Notes under the pieces: model-generated
The model's database searches: none
Told to the model about the DNA's origin: nothing
The model's input: only the letters and a program-made list of their open reading frames with translations
Assembly (NCBI GenBank): GCA_028023455.1
Contig: JAQFVV010012398.1
Location: forward strand, 9,632,682-9,696,681
Length of the DNA: 64,000 nucleotides
Origin: Epiperipatus broadwayi
Lineage: Eukaryota > Onychophora > Udeonychophora > Euonychophora > Peripatidae
Reading direction: 5' to 3'
Shown: piece by piece, positions 25,510 to 37,848 of the stretch
Position numbering within the stretch: the first letter of the stretch is position 1
Layout: each line of letters starts with the position of its first letter
Program-made: the position numbers and the translations under genes

Positions 25510-28450
25510 CTTCAAAACGACGATTGAGAGGGGGGGGATGGTATTATTATATTAAAATCAGTAATAAAAAAAAATAAATAAATAAAGAATGGAATATGAC
25601 ATAAGAACTAAATTTATCAACTTAAAAGTTAGAAATTAAAAAATATAAATTTAATAAAAAATAAATTTAGGAAGAAGGGGCATTTATATTATATACACTG
25701 AGTTAATAGTAGTATTTATATCTACATTTGACATGCTAAAATAAACTCTGTTAAAAGGGTGGCAAGCAATGACAATCACTGTTAATTATGTGAGATTACT
25801 TGGTTTTATCCAAGTCCTTAACTGTTAGACACAAAATCAGAAGTAATCATATTCAGATAAACAGATTTAAGTTAAAAAATCAAAGTACTTTCCAAGTAAC
25901 TTTAATTGCTTTAAAATTAGAAGGAAAAAATATTAAAAGTTAGATGGAATGCACTAGCTAACTCATTTATCAATCGTTAAGTGTTTACTTGATTAGCCTG
26001 AATGCAACAACATATTTCCACAACATTAAGGAATATATATATATATAAATTATCTGAAAAAAAAAATTAAAATTATTGTTATTTAGATACAATTTGCATG
26101 ATAATTTTGTTTATGTAACAAAAAAATAAAAATGATATAAATGTGTTTACTAACCCTCCAATTTATAAAAGCTTATATATACATATTCATTTTTCTTCAT
26201 GTGTGTATGTATTATAAACATATACACACAGAAAAAAATGAAACTATGATATATGTACTATACTTAGAACAGATGGTCGCATAAAAATGAAAAAATATAA
26301 AAAGAATTCATAAATTCTCAACATAGTGACCTCAAGATTCATTCTCATTAATGTACAATATGTTGCATTTGATAAAATGACAACCTAAGGAGATAATTTT
26401 TTACATGCCATTTGTAATTGTGGTTAAGATATTCATTCTAACTGTAGAATTTTAAATGGAAAATAATTTAAACGTTGAAAAATTAATTAATCAGTTTATC
26501 TAAATTTTATAACTACAAACATCTAATTTATAAATAGTAAATTATTATAAATAATGATTTATAACATTATCTAATAGAAAACACTTTAAAATTGTAATTA
26601 TGATATTAGTCTAATACGCATATACAAAATTATTTAATTAAATAATCAAAATATTTTAAAATATCAAAGCATTACTTAGTGATATAATATTAAACAATTT
26701 TAAAATGAAAAGTTTTCATTTACAATTTTTTACTATTTATAAATATAATGAATAAACAAATGTTAAAACATTTAACGACTAAACAGGTTTGTATTTGAAA
26801 TACAAAGAATTTATTTGAAGCTAAGAACTTTAGATACCATATAATAGCATAATAAAAGGGAAGGGAATTGTTATCCATAAATTGGATCAAAATCAGAATG
26901 AATATTTAAAAATGAAAAGGCTATAAGCGGCATTTTTTTTTTTAGAAAGAAGGATGCTGGAGTCTTTTTTATTGATGTCATAAATATTATTCAGTAAAAA
27001 TACATTTTTTTAAAAAAAAGCATTACATTTTTTAAAACTAAATAAAATCACAAATAATATTATTCAAATCTTAAAATATATTTGATACGGTAATATTGTT
27101 ATTACTATTTATTATATAACTTAAATTAATATAATGAGATATTAGCTTAAAACTGCATAAAGGGGAATTTATTAAAATAAATTATACATATATGCATAAA
27201 GTGGAAATGTCATTTTAAAATGATTCAACATAATCTACAAATATGTATGTACATTAGTGTACAAAAAATTCATAGTGAAGACAGATTATTTTGATTCCAT
27301 CGAATGTAAACAAATGACGGTAAATTATACTAATACTTTGACATGGTGGGTAAAATATAGTTGAAAGTACTTAATTTCTATTTGTTCACGCAATACAATT
27401 TTTTTCCTCTCTATTTTTACGAACGTATTGCATACTATATAAATAAATACATCACACATATCCATACACATTACCTATACAAACATGTACAAACATAGAA
27501 CCAAAATCACGAATACTGAACATTCAGATAATAGTCTTTATTCATATCATAACATTGATAGAATCATTAAACTTGTTACGATTTCTAAAATTAAGATACT
27601 AGAATAAATTAAGAGAATGATAATCTATACTAAATTACCACTGATGATGATGATTAGGTGCTATGCTTTACCTTAATATTATTCTATTACATAATGAATT
27701 CAACTCGTCGAATGACCGTGAACGTAAAATACATATTTATTTATTTTTCTCTATTACATATATGTTTGCAATATTTACTTTAAAAAAAAAAAGTTAATCG
27801 CTAAATAACTAAGCACTACTATATCTTAATTTTGAGTATAAACCTAACACAAACCAAAAGTTAAAAATACGATTTCATTTAGAACCAGTTTATTCTTTTT
27901 CTGGTAATATTCAAAAAGCATTTCTGGAGAGAAAAAAATGTGTATGCATATATATATATGTCTACATAGCAGTCTGCCGTGACATTTAATGATAGGGAAG
28001 CAGTTTATAACCAAACTACAGATATATACATTACAAATTACTGATTTAATATATATAAATAATTACAAACTACAGATAGAGATATGCCGTATTACTTAAT
28101 TATTAATTTCACTTTTTATAAATTAAATCAATGCGGCAAGTTTGTTTTGCAAAATCGTCAATAACTCTGACATAAAATTTTGATACTGTTGATTCTTTTA
28201 ACTTAGATAAGTTTCTTTTCAACGGAAATTAATGCCAAAGGTGATAAGCTTTCACATGGTTATTTGTAACAAAGCAGATGCGGAAAGGTATTGTATAAAT
28301 TACAGTAATTAAATTATATAACTCTTTAATACAGCTATATTCGATTCATCTTTATTCATAATATTTTTGATATCACTGAGTAATTTATTTACGAATTCTG
28401 GAGATGAATATAAATACTGTAATTCACTCTAATTTATAACGCATCAAAAA
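25510..28450. other. Probable intronic/intergenic AT-rich DNA
   Basis: No recognised exon or element in about 2.9 kb. Short AT microsatellite tracts occur near 26035 and 27950. On the minus strand it lies upstream of the AXH exon, so it is most likely intron. Confidence 0.45.
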
Positions 28451-28499
28451 AAAAAAAAAAAAACTGGCCATAAAACTGTTTGAATGAATTAAAATTTGC

Positions 28500-30130
28500 T
28501 TCTGGAATTTTTTTTATCATATTCTGCAAATTCATCGGTGTAGTTTTGTATTAATATATTAGTTAGTTTTCCAAAAATAATCGCTTGTAAGAGTCTTATC
28601 TGGATCAAACATCATCCACTCTCATTCGTTTTTTTGTTGTTGGATTTCATAAAAATCTTCACGGTGTAAATTGTTCAAAATAAAATCAAAATTATTTCTT
28701 TTTGTTAGCAAGAACTCAATAAAAAAATTAATTTTAAGTATACAGTGTGTTATATTGCAATTTTTCTTCTATAAAATATTAAATAAAATATCAGATTGAG
28801 AAAATATTCCAACAAAAATTTGTAAAAAAAAAAGTTGAAGTCAGAATCTTTTAAATAATGATATAGACCTCTTGTAGTAATTGTAGTTTCAGTATCCCAT
28901 TGTTCTGGATTATCAATCATATTTGTAATCCATTAAGCAACTTATAACTCTACTGTTATAATTCCATCTAGTAGGTGCTGCTGAAGAAAAACATCCCTTA
29001 AATTGCTTAATCTAAAAGCATAATATTTTGAGGGAGATTTTTGAGAAAAACGAAGAAAAACTGTTAAAGTTTTAAAAATATTTTGCATTCTTTGATATAA
29101 ATAATAGACTGAGAAAATAGCATGTTCGCATATTTCTTTGATATAAATAATAGACTGAGAAAATAGCATGTTCGCATATTTCTTTGATTTTTGCTTGTTA
29201 TGTCATTATGATGTCTAGCCATTACAGCAGCTCCATCATACATTTAGCTACTAGCTTTTTACTATAATGAAATTCTTCTAAATATTTTCTAACATTAATA
29301 AATAATGAATTTGCATCTCTGTTTTCACTGATATTTGTAAAACCAACAAATCTCTCTTCAATGTTTCCATTTTCAGTTATATAGGGAAAACCAATACACA
29401 TTTGTACTCTGTAATTGATGTCCTTGGTTTGATCTACAATGATAACAATGAGTTGCACAGTTTCAATTTCTTTTCTAATTTCTTCTAATAAATATTTGTG
29501 AGTGATTGAATAAGATCATTTTGTATTTTGTTTGAAAGGCCAGTAAAAACTGTACATTTTTCTAAATGATTTTTTAACTGATTATCTATCCAATGAATTT
29601 AATAAACAAACAAGTTAGACATAATTTCCTTTATTTTCAGATTTGACAGGTTCCACATGACATCTTAAGAATAATTCTTGCTTTGATTAAAAAAAAAATA
29701 TAACATTAATTTTGAAATTATATATCTATTAGCTGCCATTGTTTTGTTATGATTTTCAATATTAATTTTATATTGTTGACTAAGTTTAAATTCAATTCCA
29801 GACTGATTTTCAAAACTGTTTAAACTTTACAAAAGAATCAATGTGAAATTTTGAATTATAGTGCCTTTTCTGAGCTTTACTTAAATTGTTCAACATTGAG
29901 TCCATTTTTATTCCAGACATTAATTTCATGAAAAAATACTATGACAAGGCCAACAAAATAATTTTTGTAATTTGCATAACCCCAAAGACACAGTATATTA
30001 TATTCATAAAACTCATTTTGAAAGTATCTTACAAATGCTTCTGCATTGCTAGTAATATTTAATTTAGAAGAAGTTTTTTCATTTTTGATACTGGTTTCTT
30101 TTTCAGTAAAACTTCTTGAACTGAAGCTTC
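28500..30130 (-). pseudogene. hAT-type transposase fossil (DUF4371/ZMYM1-like)
   Basis: Minus-strand reading, in broken frames, follows the order of DUF4371 hAT proteins. First is QELFLRCHVEPVKSENKGNY (about 29670). Then come a conserved-looking VDQTKDINYRVQMCIGF (about 29430-29380), IEERFVGFTNISENRDA (about 29360-29310) and KIKEICEHAIFSVYYLYQRM (about 29140-29090). In the family the matching segments are the SIIVDETKD-like strand carrying the first catalytic Asp region, the ERFLGF motif, and the H-A-I-x-x-x-C-Y-A-H region, so the cut-and-paste transposase core is recognisable. A 46-bp tandem duplication (about 29092-29137 and 29138-29183) and many stops make it non-functional. It lies between the two host-like exons, probably within an intron. 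Confidence 0.75.
29092..29183. repeat. 46-bp tandem duplication inside the hAT fossil
   Basis: The segment 'tttgatataaataatagac...gttcgcatatttc' occurs twice back to back with no visible mismatch, so it is recent relative to the decay of the surrounding pseudogene. It repeats the translated stretch covering EICEHAIFSVYYLYQ. Confidence 0.9.
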
Positions 30131-30511
30131 TTTAGAATAAATTGTCAATAATATACACCTTTACCCCCCTTAGTGGTGGAAACTGGTCCTCCAAAACTCA
30201 TCGTAAAGCAAGAATATCATATACAGGAAATGTATTTATAATGCGAGTCTATGGGAAAAAAATTGGTTGGTTTCTAAAGCTAAAAAATTACACTAACTTG
30301 GGAATAAAGTACATATTAAAAAATTATTTATCGAATGCAGTGTTTAAAAATATGTAAAACCAAGACACTTAATGTAATATGCTTGTATGAATTGTGCTGT
30401 ATTATGCAGATATTCACTTGAAATATGTATGTACTGTACACACTGTACTGTATATGTATATATGTATGATAATACAACTTAAATCTTTGTAGATTATTCA
30501 TTAACACTTAT

Positions 30512-31060
30512 TTGTAAATAAGCATTTATTTTTATATAGCGCTATGTTTACAAGTGTATTACATTCAAATATCAGCCTTTCAAGCTAATTGTGCATGCGC
30601 TTTTTGCAAGTGTTAATAATAAATGAATACTTTCCTTTCCAATACAAGATATAGTATTTATGCAGGAATAAAATGAATCCACTTATTCCTACAACTCAAA
30701 TGCTTATATATGAGCAAATCTGAAGTTTCAGTTAGAGTGACGTTTAATAAATTCTAGACAATTTCACCGACGTCATTCATTCAGACATCGTAAATAGTAA
30801 TTTAAAGTGAGTGGTCTATCCTCACTCTTTCCTTGCCAGAACTTCAGATTTGCTCATATATAAGCATTTGAGTTGTAGGAATAAGTGGATTCATTTTATT
30901 CCTGCATAAATACTATATCTTGTATTGGAAAGGAAAGTATTCATTTATTATTAACACTCCAAAAAGCGCATGCACAATTAGCTTGAAAGGCTGATATTTG
31001 AATGTAATACAATTGTAAACATAGTGCTATATAAAAATAAATGCTTATTTACATATGATT
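30512..31060. mobile_element. Foldback element with ~215-bp terminal inverted repeats
   Basis: The left arm (about 30512-30726) and right arm (about 30841-31056) are close reverse complements around a 114-bp middle (30727-30840) containing 'caccgacgtcattcattcagacatcg'. Shared landmarks are 'aagcatttattt', 'tcaaatatcagcctttcaagc', 'gcatgcgctttt', 'caatacaagatatagtattta' and 'cttatatatgagcaaatctga'. No coding capacity, so it is a non-autonomous DNA element. It sits directly beside the hAT fossil but shared termini were not demonstrated. Confidence 0.85.
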
Positions 31061-31360
31061 AAGTTTCAGTTAGAGTGACATTTAGTAAATTCTAGATAAT
31101 TTCACCGACGTCATTCATTCAGACATCGTAAATAGTAATTTAAAGTGAATGGTCTATCCTCATGCTTTCCTTGCCAGTACTTCAGATTTGCTCATATATA
31201 AGCATTTGAGTTGTAGGAATAAGTGGATTCATTTTATTCCTGCATAAATACTATATCTTGTATTGGAAAGGAAAGTATTCATTTATTATTAACACTCGCA
31301 AAAAGCGCATGCACAATTGACTTGAAAGGCTGATATTTGAATTTAACACTTATTGTAAAT
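31061..31360. repeat. Tandem extra copy of the foldback middle plus right arm
   Basis: The middle (31061-31178) and right arm (31179-31341) of the preceding foldback are repeated immediately downstream with a few substitutions ('gacgtttaata' versus 'gacatttagta'). The copy ends with 'taacacttattgtaaat'. That closely resembles 'taacacttatttgtaaat' at the left outer end (about 30502), so the whole composite is bounded by similar direct repeats. Confidence 0.85.
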
Positions 31361-31566
31361 GCAATCTGTTTTTCTTTTTAAACTTTTTCTAATTCAACAT
31401 TCGTGTTTTAAAATGTTGTTTTTCTTTTTGATTTGAAACCACTTGGTATAAACAACATTTTTAATGAAGTTACAAAATCAATAACTATTTTTACATAATT
31501 AACCAGGTGTTCTAAAAATAATATATAGTAATTAAGGAACATACACACAGGTTAATATTCATATTT

Positions 31567-31742
31567 AGTGTTTTCCTAAAAGTTTATGATGATGCTAATT
31601 TTAGTTGTACTGCATTTATATATTGAACTATTTCATCATCTAATATAAGTGTTGAATGTCTTTAGAAAAAATAAACTTTATTTAATATGTACATTATATT
31701 TAAATAAAGTTTAATTTTTCTAAAGACATTTAACACTTATAT
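31567..31742. repeat. Dispersed repeat fragment with a ~45-bp palindrome
   Basis: 31645-31688 and about 31697-31742 form an inverted repeat around a very short loop ('ataagtgttgaatgtctttag' versus its complement). The segment starting at 31567 ('tagtgttttcctaaaagtttatgatg ... tttcatcatctaatataag') recurs in diverged form at 34930-35060, just upstream of the Penelope-like fragment there. Confidence 0.65.
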
Positions 31743-31759
31743 GTATATAGTATTAGAGA

Positions 31760-32350
31760 TTCATTAATTATATATATTTTAAGTCTATATATTTTATAAT
31801 CAAAATACTGAATGCAGTACTAACAATTTCAGAAAAGTCATTACCTGTATATGTACTACAGTAATATACTTTTGCTTCTGGGTAAAATGACTTTAAAATA
31901 TCTATTCTGTGACCTCAATGGTGATGCAAATTTCAAGATGGCTGTCCCTAAAAATTGTTTTTAAAATTTTTTCCCAATCGTTATAGTGAATAATCAATTG
32001 TAAATCAAAGTAGTGGGTACAAATTGATGATGATCGCTATAGTAAAATATCATTAAGTGAGGTCTAAGTGTAATTGCATTCTATATTGACAATGATTATT
32101 TTTTTAACATTAGCATTATTCATAATAATTAAGCTGCAAATAAATAATAATAATAATAATAATAATACAAATTTTTAAACTGTTTCACTATTAATGCTTA
32201 TAAGTTATACTTATAAATACTTATTTATATAAGATTTTTTCATGTAATTGAAATTTGAAACACAAGATACAAACCAATATACTTATTAATTACCTAAAAG
32301 TTACTCAAATAAATAGACAAAATTGCATGAAAGTGTTGACACAATTTTAA
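31760..32350. other. Unassigned AT-rich DNA
   Basis: Only an AAT microsatellite near 32140-32165 is notable. No gene recognised. Confidence 0.5.
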
Positions 32351-32354
32351 ATAC

Positions 32355-32513
32355 CGCACCCATGTGCTGAAACAAATGATGGTTGTACTCTGTAAAATGC
32401 ATGCCCAAAGTATAGTTCTTGCCTATAGCATTACACACTGATATTGTTTTGCCATGGATGCAAGTTAAAGTTGTGATATTTTCTGCATCCATTGTGTACT
32501 GTAAATGAGTTAT
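32355..32513 (-). CDS. Candidate host-gene exon, product unassigned
   Basis: A 159-bp minus-strand segment is bounded by a good acceptor (ttttggtttcag|ATAACT) and a donor (GGTGCG|gtattt). It encodes exactly 53 codons in phase 0/0. Codon 8 is an ATG, giving TMDAENITTLTCIHGKTISV and later GKNYTLGMHFTEYNHHLFQH. Local GC is clearly higher than in the flanks and residue use is balanced, unlike chance frames in this window. I do not recognise the protein. It is on the same strand and about 7 kb upstream of the HBP1-like exon. It could be an upstream exon of that gene or of another gene, but the sequence does not resemble any part of HBP1 that I know. Confidence 0.5.
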
Positions 32514-33548
32514 CTGAAACCAAAATTACTGATAAATTTCTAAACTTAATTATGAAACATTGTTAGTGTTTACAATTTAATAGAATAATTCTAATAAATT
32601 AATTTATTCGATAAATTAGTAGAGGTAAATTAGTTTTTGCAAGGGATATGCAACATCCAACACATCCATTGAAAACATGCCATTAATGTACAGAATTATT
32701 ACTGCAAATATTACTATCTTTAGATATGTACACCTTTGGTTATTAAAGATTTTAAAAATATATTGTTTGTCTCAAAATAAAACAAATGATCAAGTTTAAT
32801 CATTTAACAATATAGTTCTCAATTGATGTTTGTACTGGGTGTTATATGGCATATAACTAAGAACTAATTTGATTCTTCCCATATTTTTTCTAAATGATCT
32901 CTTATTAATCCATTTCTAAATCATACAGTTTAATTAATGAAACATGTATTTACTCAGATTAAAGAAGAAAAGTATTTTTCAAGTTTGTAATTATCAAAAA
33001 TTATACATTCTTTAAAATAGCAATAATTTTATAAGTAACACTGTATGATAATAATAGTGATAAATTATATACAATAAAACAAGAGTAGTTGTCTATTTTA
33101 ATGCATCTATATAATAAGCCTGAGTATTTAGTGATAACCAGATGATGAAATTTTAATTCTCATTCCCAGAACAATTTTTGGGTTTTGAAATTTTAAGCTT
33201 TAAGTATGTGAATGATAAAACAAAACTCAACTGCATTACCTCTACATTTGAATCCCAAACTTCACTGATAAGGATAAAAGCTAGAAATCAGTATGAAGAT
33301 TCAAATAACACCAATTAATCAAGATTACTATAGATGCCAATAAAGTGGAAAACCGTTCTTGACTTATAATCTTGAGTATATAGTTGTACGAGATCTTGCA
33401 TTTCTATGCAAATGCCAGTTAAATAATTTATTAAAAAGTTAAATTTATGGTTGCCAAATAGACTTTTTCTCAATCTTTATTAAAATTATTACAGCATTTA
33501 CTGTCTTAAACCATCACAAAGTAATAATGTTCACTATTATGAATTATT
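32514..33548. other. Unassigned AT-rich DNA
   Basis: Nothing recognised. Confidence 0.5.
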
Positions 33549-33742
33549 ATTACAAAATAAATGTTCATTATAGTAGTGTTTTGTGAATTTATTAAAAAAT
33601 TAAAACTTCTATAATAAATATGATCACTAATAAGCAAAATAATTATCATTACAAAATAAATGATTATTAAACCAATGTTCTGTGAATGTATTAAAAAATT
33701 AAAACTTCTATAACAAAATTAAGATCAATAATAAGCAAATCT
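33549..33742. repeat. Tandem duplication, ~99-bp unit
   Basis: Two adjacent diverged units, 33549-33647 and 33648-33742, each starting 'attacaaaataaatg' and sharing 'attaaaaaattaaaacttctataa' and 'aataagcaaa'. Confidence 0.85.
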
Positions 33743-34925
33743 CTTATAAGTGTATATATTATTCAGAATTATGTAAAACCAAAATTTTAAATTCAGTTTA
33801 TTTTGACTTGAAATGCAGTCAAAAAAAAAAAAATCCTAATTTATGCAATATATCTAAATCACTTTCATGATTATTATTATTATTTTTTTATTTGGAATAT
33901 TTCATTTTTATATTAAAAATCAGTTTTATAAATGCCAATTTAGTATGCGCTCTCCACCATTTTGGACACCAGGGGACGCCCCAAACCCACTGCTGACATA
34001 GCCAAGCAACAAAAGATGTTACAGAATATCCCCAATTAATTTAGTTTTCCAAATATTTTATCCAATACACATAAAGAATTGCAATTTTCATCAAAAACAA
34101 ACAACCAAAAACAACAACAACAACAACACAGGACATTCATAGAAATAATTTCAATCACTTGACCAAAAAAAAAAAAAAAACATTGAGTAATCCTCAAAAT
34201 CAAATATCAAACAAATTAGTAATTAGGAAATAAGAAAAAAATGACAATAAAAAATTAAAAACAATACTACAATATATTATTTTTAAAATATGGCATATCA
34301 AAAAACAATATTTAAAAAATATTAACAATTAGGAAATGACACCCAAAAATTAGTGTAATCATGTTATATTTATTTCAAACATCATTTATCAATAAACTAT
34401 ATACATTTATACAATTTGATTTCTTTTAAATAACTAATTAACTTTAAAATGCTAAATATTACTTTTACTCAGTTTTATTTTTAAAATTTTCCTTATTTTT
34501 TTTATAATAAAAATTAACTATGCAATTTTTTTTCTATACCTAATGACTTTCACGAACTTAATATATTTTGTTCTGAATATAAGAAATTCTTTCTCTGACA
34601 AGGATTTCTAAACATTTCTCCCCCAAAGCCAGTCTTAAATTCACTTATTTATAAATCAAAAATGCATTAAAGCAACATGATTCAGAAAATTGATGAAAAT
34701 AAACACAGAAATCTAGCAAAAAGTGATCTGTAGAATCAACAGATTTAAAAATAATAGCACAAAATCCTGCTAAACTGCTTGACAAAATTTATCTTTTTGT
34801 AATAGAAATTTAAATATTTTTTTAACCTAATCCCTTCTTCTTGTCCTCCTCATTATTATCAGGTTTCAAAGGCAACTTTATTAGCACAAAAAAGATTAGA
34901 ATATATGGAATGTTATTCAGATACA
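33743..34925. other. Unassigned AT-rich DNA
   Basis: A short GC-rich patch at about 33945-34015 ('ccattttggacaccagggga') stands out but was not identified. Otherwise only A/T runs and a CAA repeat near 34115. Confidence 0.45.
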
Positions 34926-35062
34926 AAATATATTGGTGTTTTGCTGAAGGTTTGTGATGAAGGTATTTTAGTTGTATTTATATCTTGGATTATTTCCACC
35001 ATCTAATATAAGCATTGAAGATTCTTAAAAAAATTTAACTTTATTTAAATATTCAAAAATAC
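34926..35062. repeat. Diverged copy of the 31.57 kb dispersed repeat
   Basis: Shares 'ttttagttgta', 'ttatttccaccatctaatataagcattgaag' and the following 'tttaactttatttaaat' with 31567-31690, in the same orientation. Confidence 0.6.
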
Positions 35063-35369
35063 ATTCAACTATTACTAATAGCACACAAGTTAGTATATGC
35101 ATAACATTTTGAGAGATATTATTCTCTTTTCTTCTTCAGGTGTGGCCTGACCAATGACAGTACTAGCAAGGGAATCAAACCTGGAAGGTAACACTCAAAT
35201 TAATTGATCTATTCTACAAGGCAACAGTCAATAGAAATTTCATATACTTATCTATAAGGTTCCTCTGATTTCTTCACTTTTTTCTAAGAGCAAAGTAGGC
35301 AAATTAAAAAAAACTGCAATGAGTAAAACATCAGAACAACTTTTCAGAGCCATCCCACACTAGAAGGAA

Positions 35370-35690
35370 TTCTAACATTTATGAAGCCTAAACTTGAAAT
35401 GCTGAAAAGAAAAACCTGTATCTATCAAATACCATGTGAATGTGGAAGACTGTATATAGGTGAAACCAGTCACCCTATTCAAAAGTGATTGCAAAAAAAA
35501 AAAAACTGATGACTAGAAAAGAGAAAACAGATATGTCTAAGATAGCAGTCCATATATGTACCAATAAATATATGTTCAATTGGGAAAATACAAAAATATT
35601 GGATAAAGAAGAAAATTTACAAAAATAAATTCTCTTTAGAGGTGATGACATCAGAAAACTCAAGTAATTTTTTGCTGGAAAGATTCTTTA
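35370..35690 (+). pseudogene. GIY-YIG domain fossil of a second Penelope-like family
   Basis: The plus strand reads MLKRKTCIYQIPCECGRLYI followed by GETSHPIQK, then a stop and an A-run frameshift. After that comes a segment aligning with the family's W-x-E-A-x-I-L-D-K-E region (IGKIQKYWIKKKIYKNKFSL). IYQIPC...GRLYIGET is the GIY-YIG motif pair that ends Penelope-like retroelements, where the nuclease nicks target DNA for priming. The motif version (CECG-x-LYIGET) differs from the CLFCKKVYIGQS of the elements at 51-61 kb, so this is another family. Only this C-terminal part is recognisable; it is broken by stops and a poly-A tract. Confidence 0.75.
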
Positions 35691-35699
35691 TTGAAAGCT

Positions 35700-36547
35700 A
35701 TTAGAATATGTTAAATCTTTCCATAAACATGGATTCATTTCTTTTGTAATATACATATTATTTGTCATGGATTTCCTTAACAAAAGTTTTAATTAACTCT
35801 TGAAATATACAAAAGTCCAATTTATATATGTAAGCAATGAATTTGGTCTTAAATAATATTGGATATTTCTTTCATTGAGCAAGCTAAATTTAGAGAAAAT
35901 AAGTAGTCATATTTGGATTCCTTCAGAAATCATTTAATTTTACAAAGTCTTGGTCTTTCAGAATGGTGGGCAACAGAAAAATTATCATGAAGATGAAAGA
36001 ATAGAATAGCTGTTGAGCTAAGTAAAGCTAAATCCAAATTTTAGCATTTAAAAAAAGATAAGACAGTAATTTTTCTGCTTTTTTAATCAACATGGTTTCA
36101 CTTTAATTCTGACTCAAAAAAAAAGTTGTTATTCTTATAATAATTTGTCAAAGTCTTAAGATGTGGAATTCTAAAAAATATACATATTCTAAATTTTAAT
36201 GCAACCTTTTTAAACATTTTATTATAAATATAATCTAATTTTTAAAAACAAAAGTTAAACTGATAAAAAATTAAAAAAAGATATTCGACACAACTAATAA
36301 TGTCTTCATAGATTAAATGTTTTTAATTATAGGTTGAGTATCATTAGTGCAAGGAGTTTGTCCCCCAAATATTTTTTGATTAATAATTTTTTCAAGATTT
36401 AAAGAGGGCATTTAGATATATGGAGATGCAATATCTTTATCACTTAACTATATCCTCCCACATCTTTAAACCATCATAAGCTGTTGAAAATTTAAACAAA
36501 TATTAAATATAAATATTAAATAATAGCAATAACAATTAATTTTAATA
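35700..36547. other. Unassigned AT-rich DNA
   Basis: Nothing recognised. Confidence 0.5.
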
Positions 36548-36715
36548 TCTATTGGATATACATTTACAATATATTTATTAATATTATATTTAATTAAGTG
36601 CAGTATAATATCATTATAATCAAAAAATAATCTATTGGATATACATTTACAATATATTTATTAGTATTATATTATTTTAATTAAGTGCAGTATAATATCA
36701 TTATAATCAAAAAAT
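36548..36715. repeat. Perfect-looking tandem duplication, ~83-bp unit
   Basis: The unit 'tctattggatatacatttac ... caaaaaataa' occurs at 36548-36630 and 36631-36715 with only a small indel and one substitution. Confidence 0.9.
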
Positions 36716-37134
36716 AAAAAATTACTGAATAATTTCTTTCACTTTCTTTCCATAACTTTTGTAACAGAATTTTAATAATATGTAGCAATTAAAGATTTTT
36801 GTTTTTTAGCTTCCTAGTTAAGACTTATTTAAACAGTATAGCAAACATGTGAACAATGCTTTATCCAACTATACAACTTAAATTATATGCTATTTTTTTT
36901 AAAAAAGTAAACACATAAACAAAAAAAAAAAAACATTGAAATTCATAAACTTGTTAAATTGGCAGTAGCCATTTTTTTCTTGCCAAATCCAATGTTTCAA
37001 ATGTCAAATGTAAATTTTTTAAATCACATTTTCTTCATGATTTAAACAGAATTCATTAGCCATATTTTTATATACAGTACATATCAGCATATTTTTTAAT
37101 GAAATGTATTGTAGTACAATGGGTGATAAATCCC

Positions 37135-37580
37135 AAAAATGTCATCAAGAACTTCCATTAAATGAGAAAAAAAATCATTTTAACTTCAAAAGAATAAGTG
37201 ATAGATCACACTCATTATAAAAAACAGAAATAGGTTTATGTCACCATCACATATCCATTAAAACAGTTAAAGATGTATTTAAAATAAAAAACAATTTTTT
37301 GGTTAAAATGGAAAAAAACCTTAAATAAATGGGTAAATGATACGAATTGTAAGAACATTCCAATTGATGGTCTTGTATGGTGCCAGAAAGCCTTAAGTCT
37401 CCATAAAGAATTTAGCTTAGAATTTGAATCACATAAATAGGGGGTAGCTGTATAGATTTCGAAACACAGTCTTAAAAATATTCAAGTAACTGGTGAAGCG
37501 GGATCTGTCAATAATGAAACTAATACTACATTTTTGTTAGAATTAAAAAAATTATTGAAGAAAAAAATTGTAATGAAATA
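37135..37580 (+). pseudogene. pogo/Tigger-type transposase fossil (HTH_CENPB region)
   Basis: Plus-strand reading, with stops, gives LNKWVNDTNCKNIPIDGLVW, CQKALSLHKEF, then after stops ISKHSLKNIQVTGEAGSVNN. In pogo/Tigger transposases and CENP-B the DNA-binding region has W-x-x-x-x-x-x-x-NIPISGPILQEKAL-x-x-x-x-E followed by SGEAGSVN-x-E just before the catalytic DDE domain. Order and spacing agree. Upstream, MSSRTSIK may be the start, with the first helix-turn-helix badly decayed. The DDE domain is not recognisable after 37580. It is a truncated, inactive fossil. Confidence 0.7.
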
Positions 37581-37848
37581 GAATTGTGAATGATTAAATA
37601 CACAGAGTATTGCACATATATAAATGTGCTTTCTCAATTTATTAACAATAGTACTATTTTTTAAAAGTTGCAATTACATTTTAATTTATATATGCAAACT
37701 AGGCACATAAAGCATCTCTTATATGCATATGTTAAAAAGTATTGTCCTGTAGACTTCAATACAATAAACAATATTTATTGTATTAGAATCAAGGCTTGTT
37801 AACAAAATATATACACTATATATGTTAATAATTTTTATTAGTTATTCA

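Noticed and set aside
27270-27310. 'cagattattttgattcc' as another mariner terminus
   Set aside because: Short partial likeness to the 41.55 kb terminus, with no transposase remains nearby.
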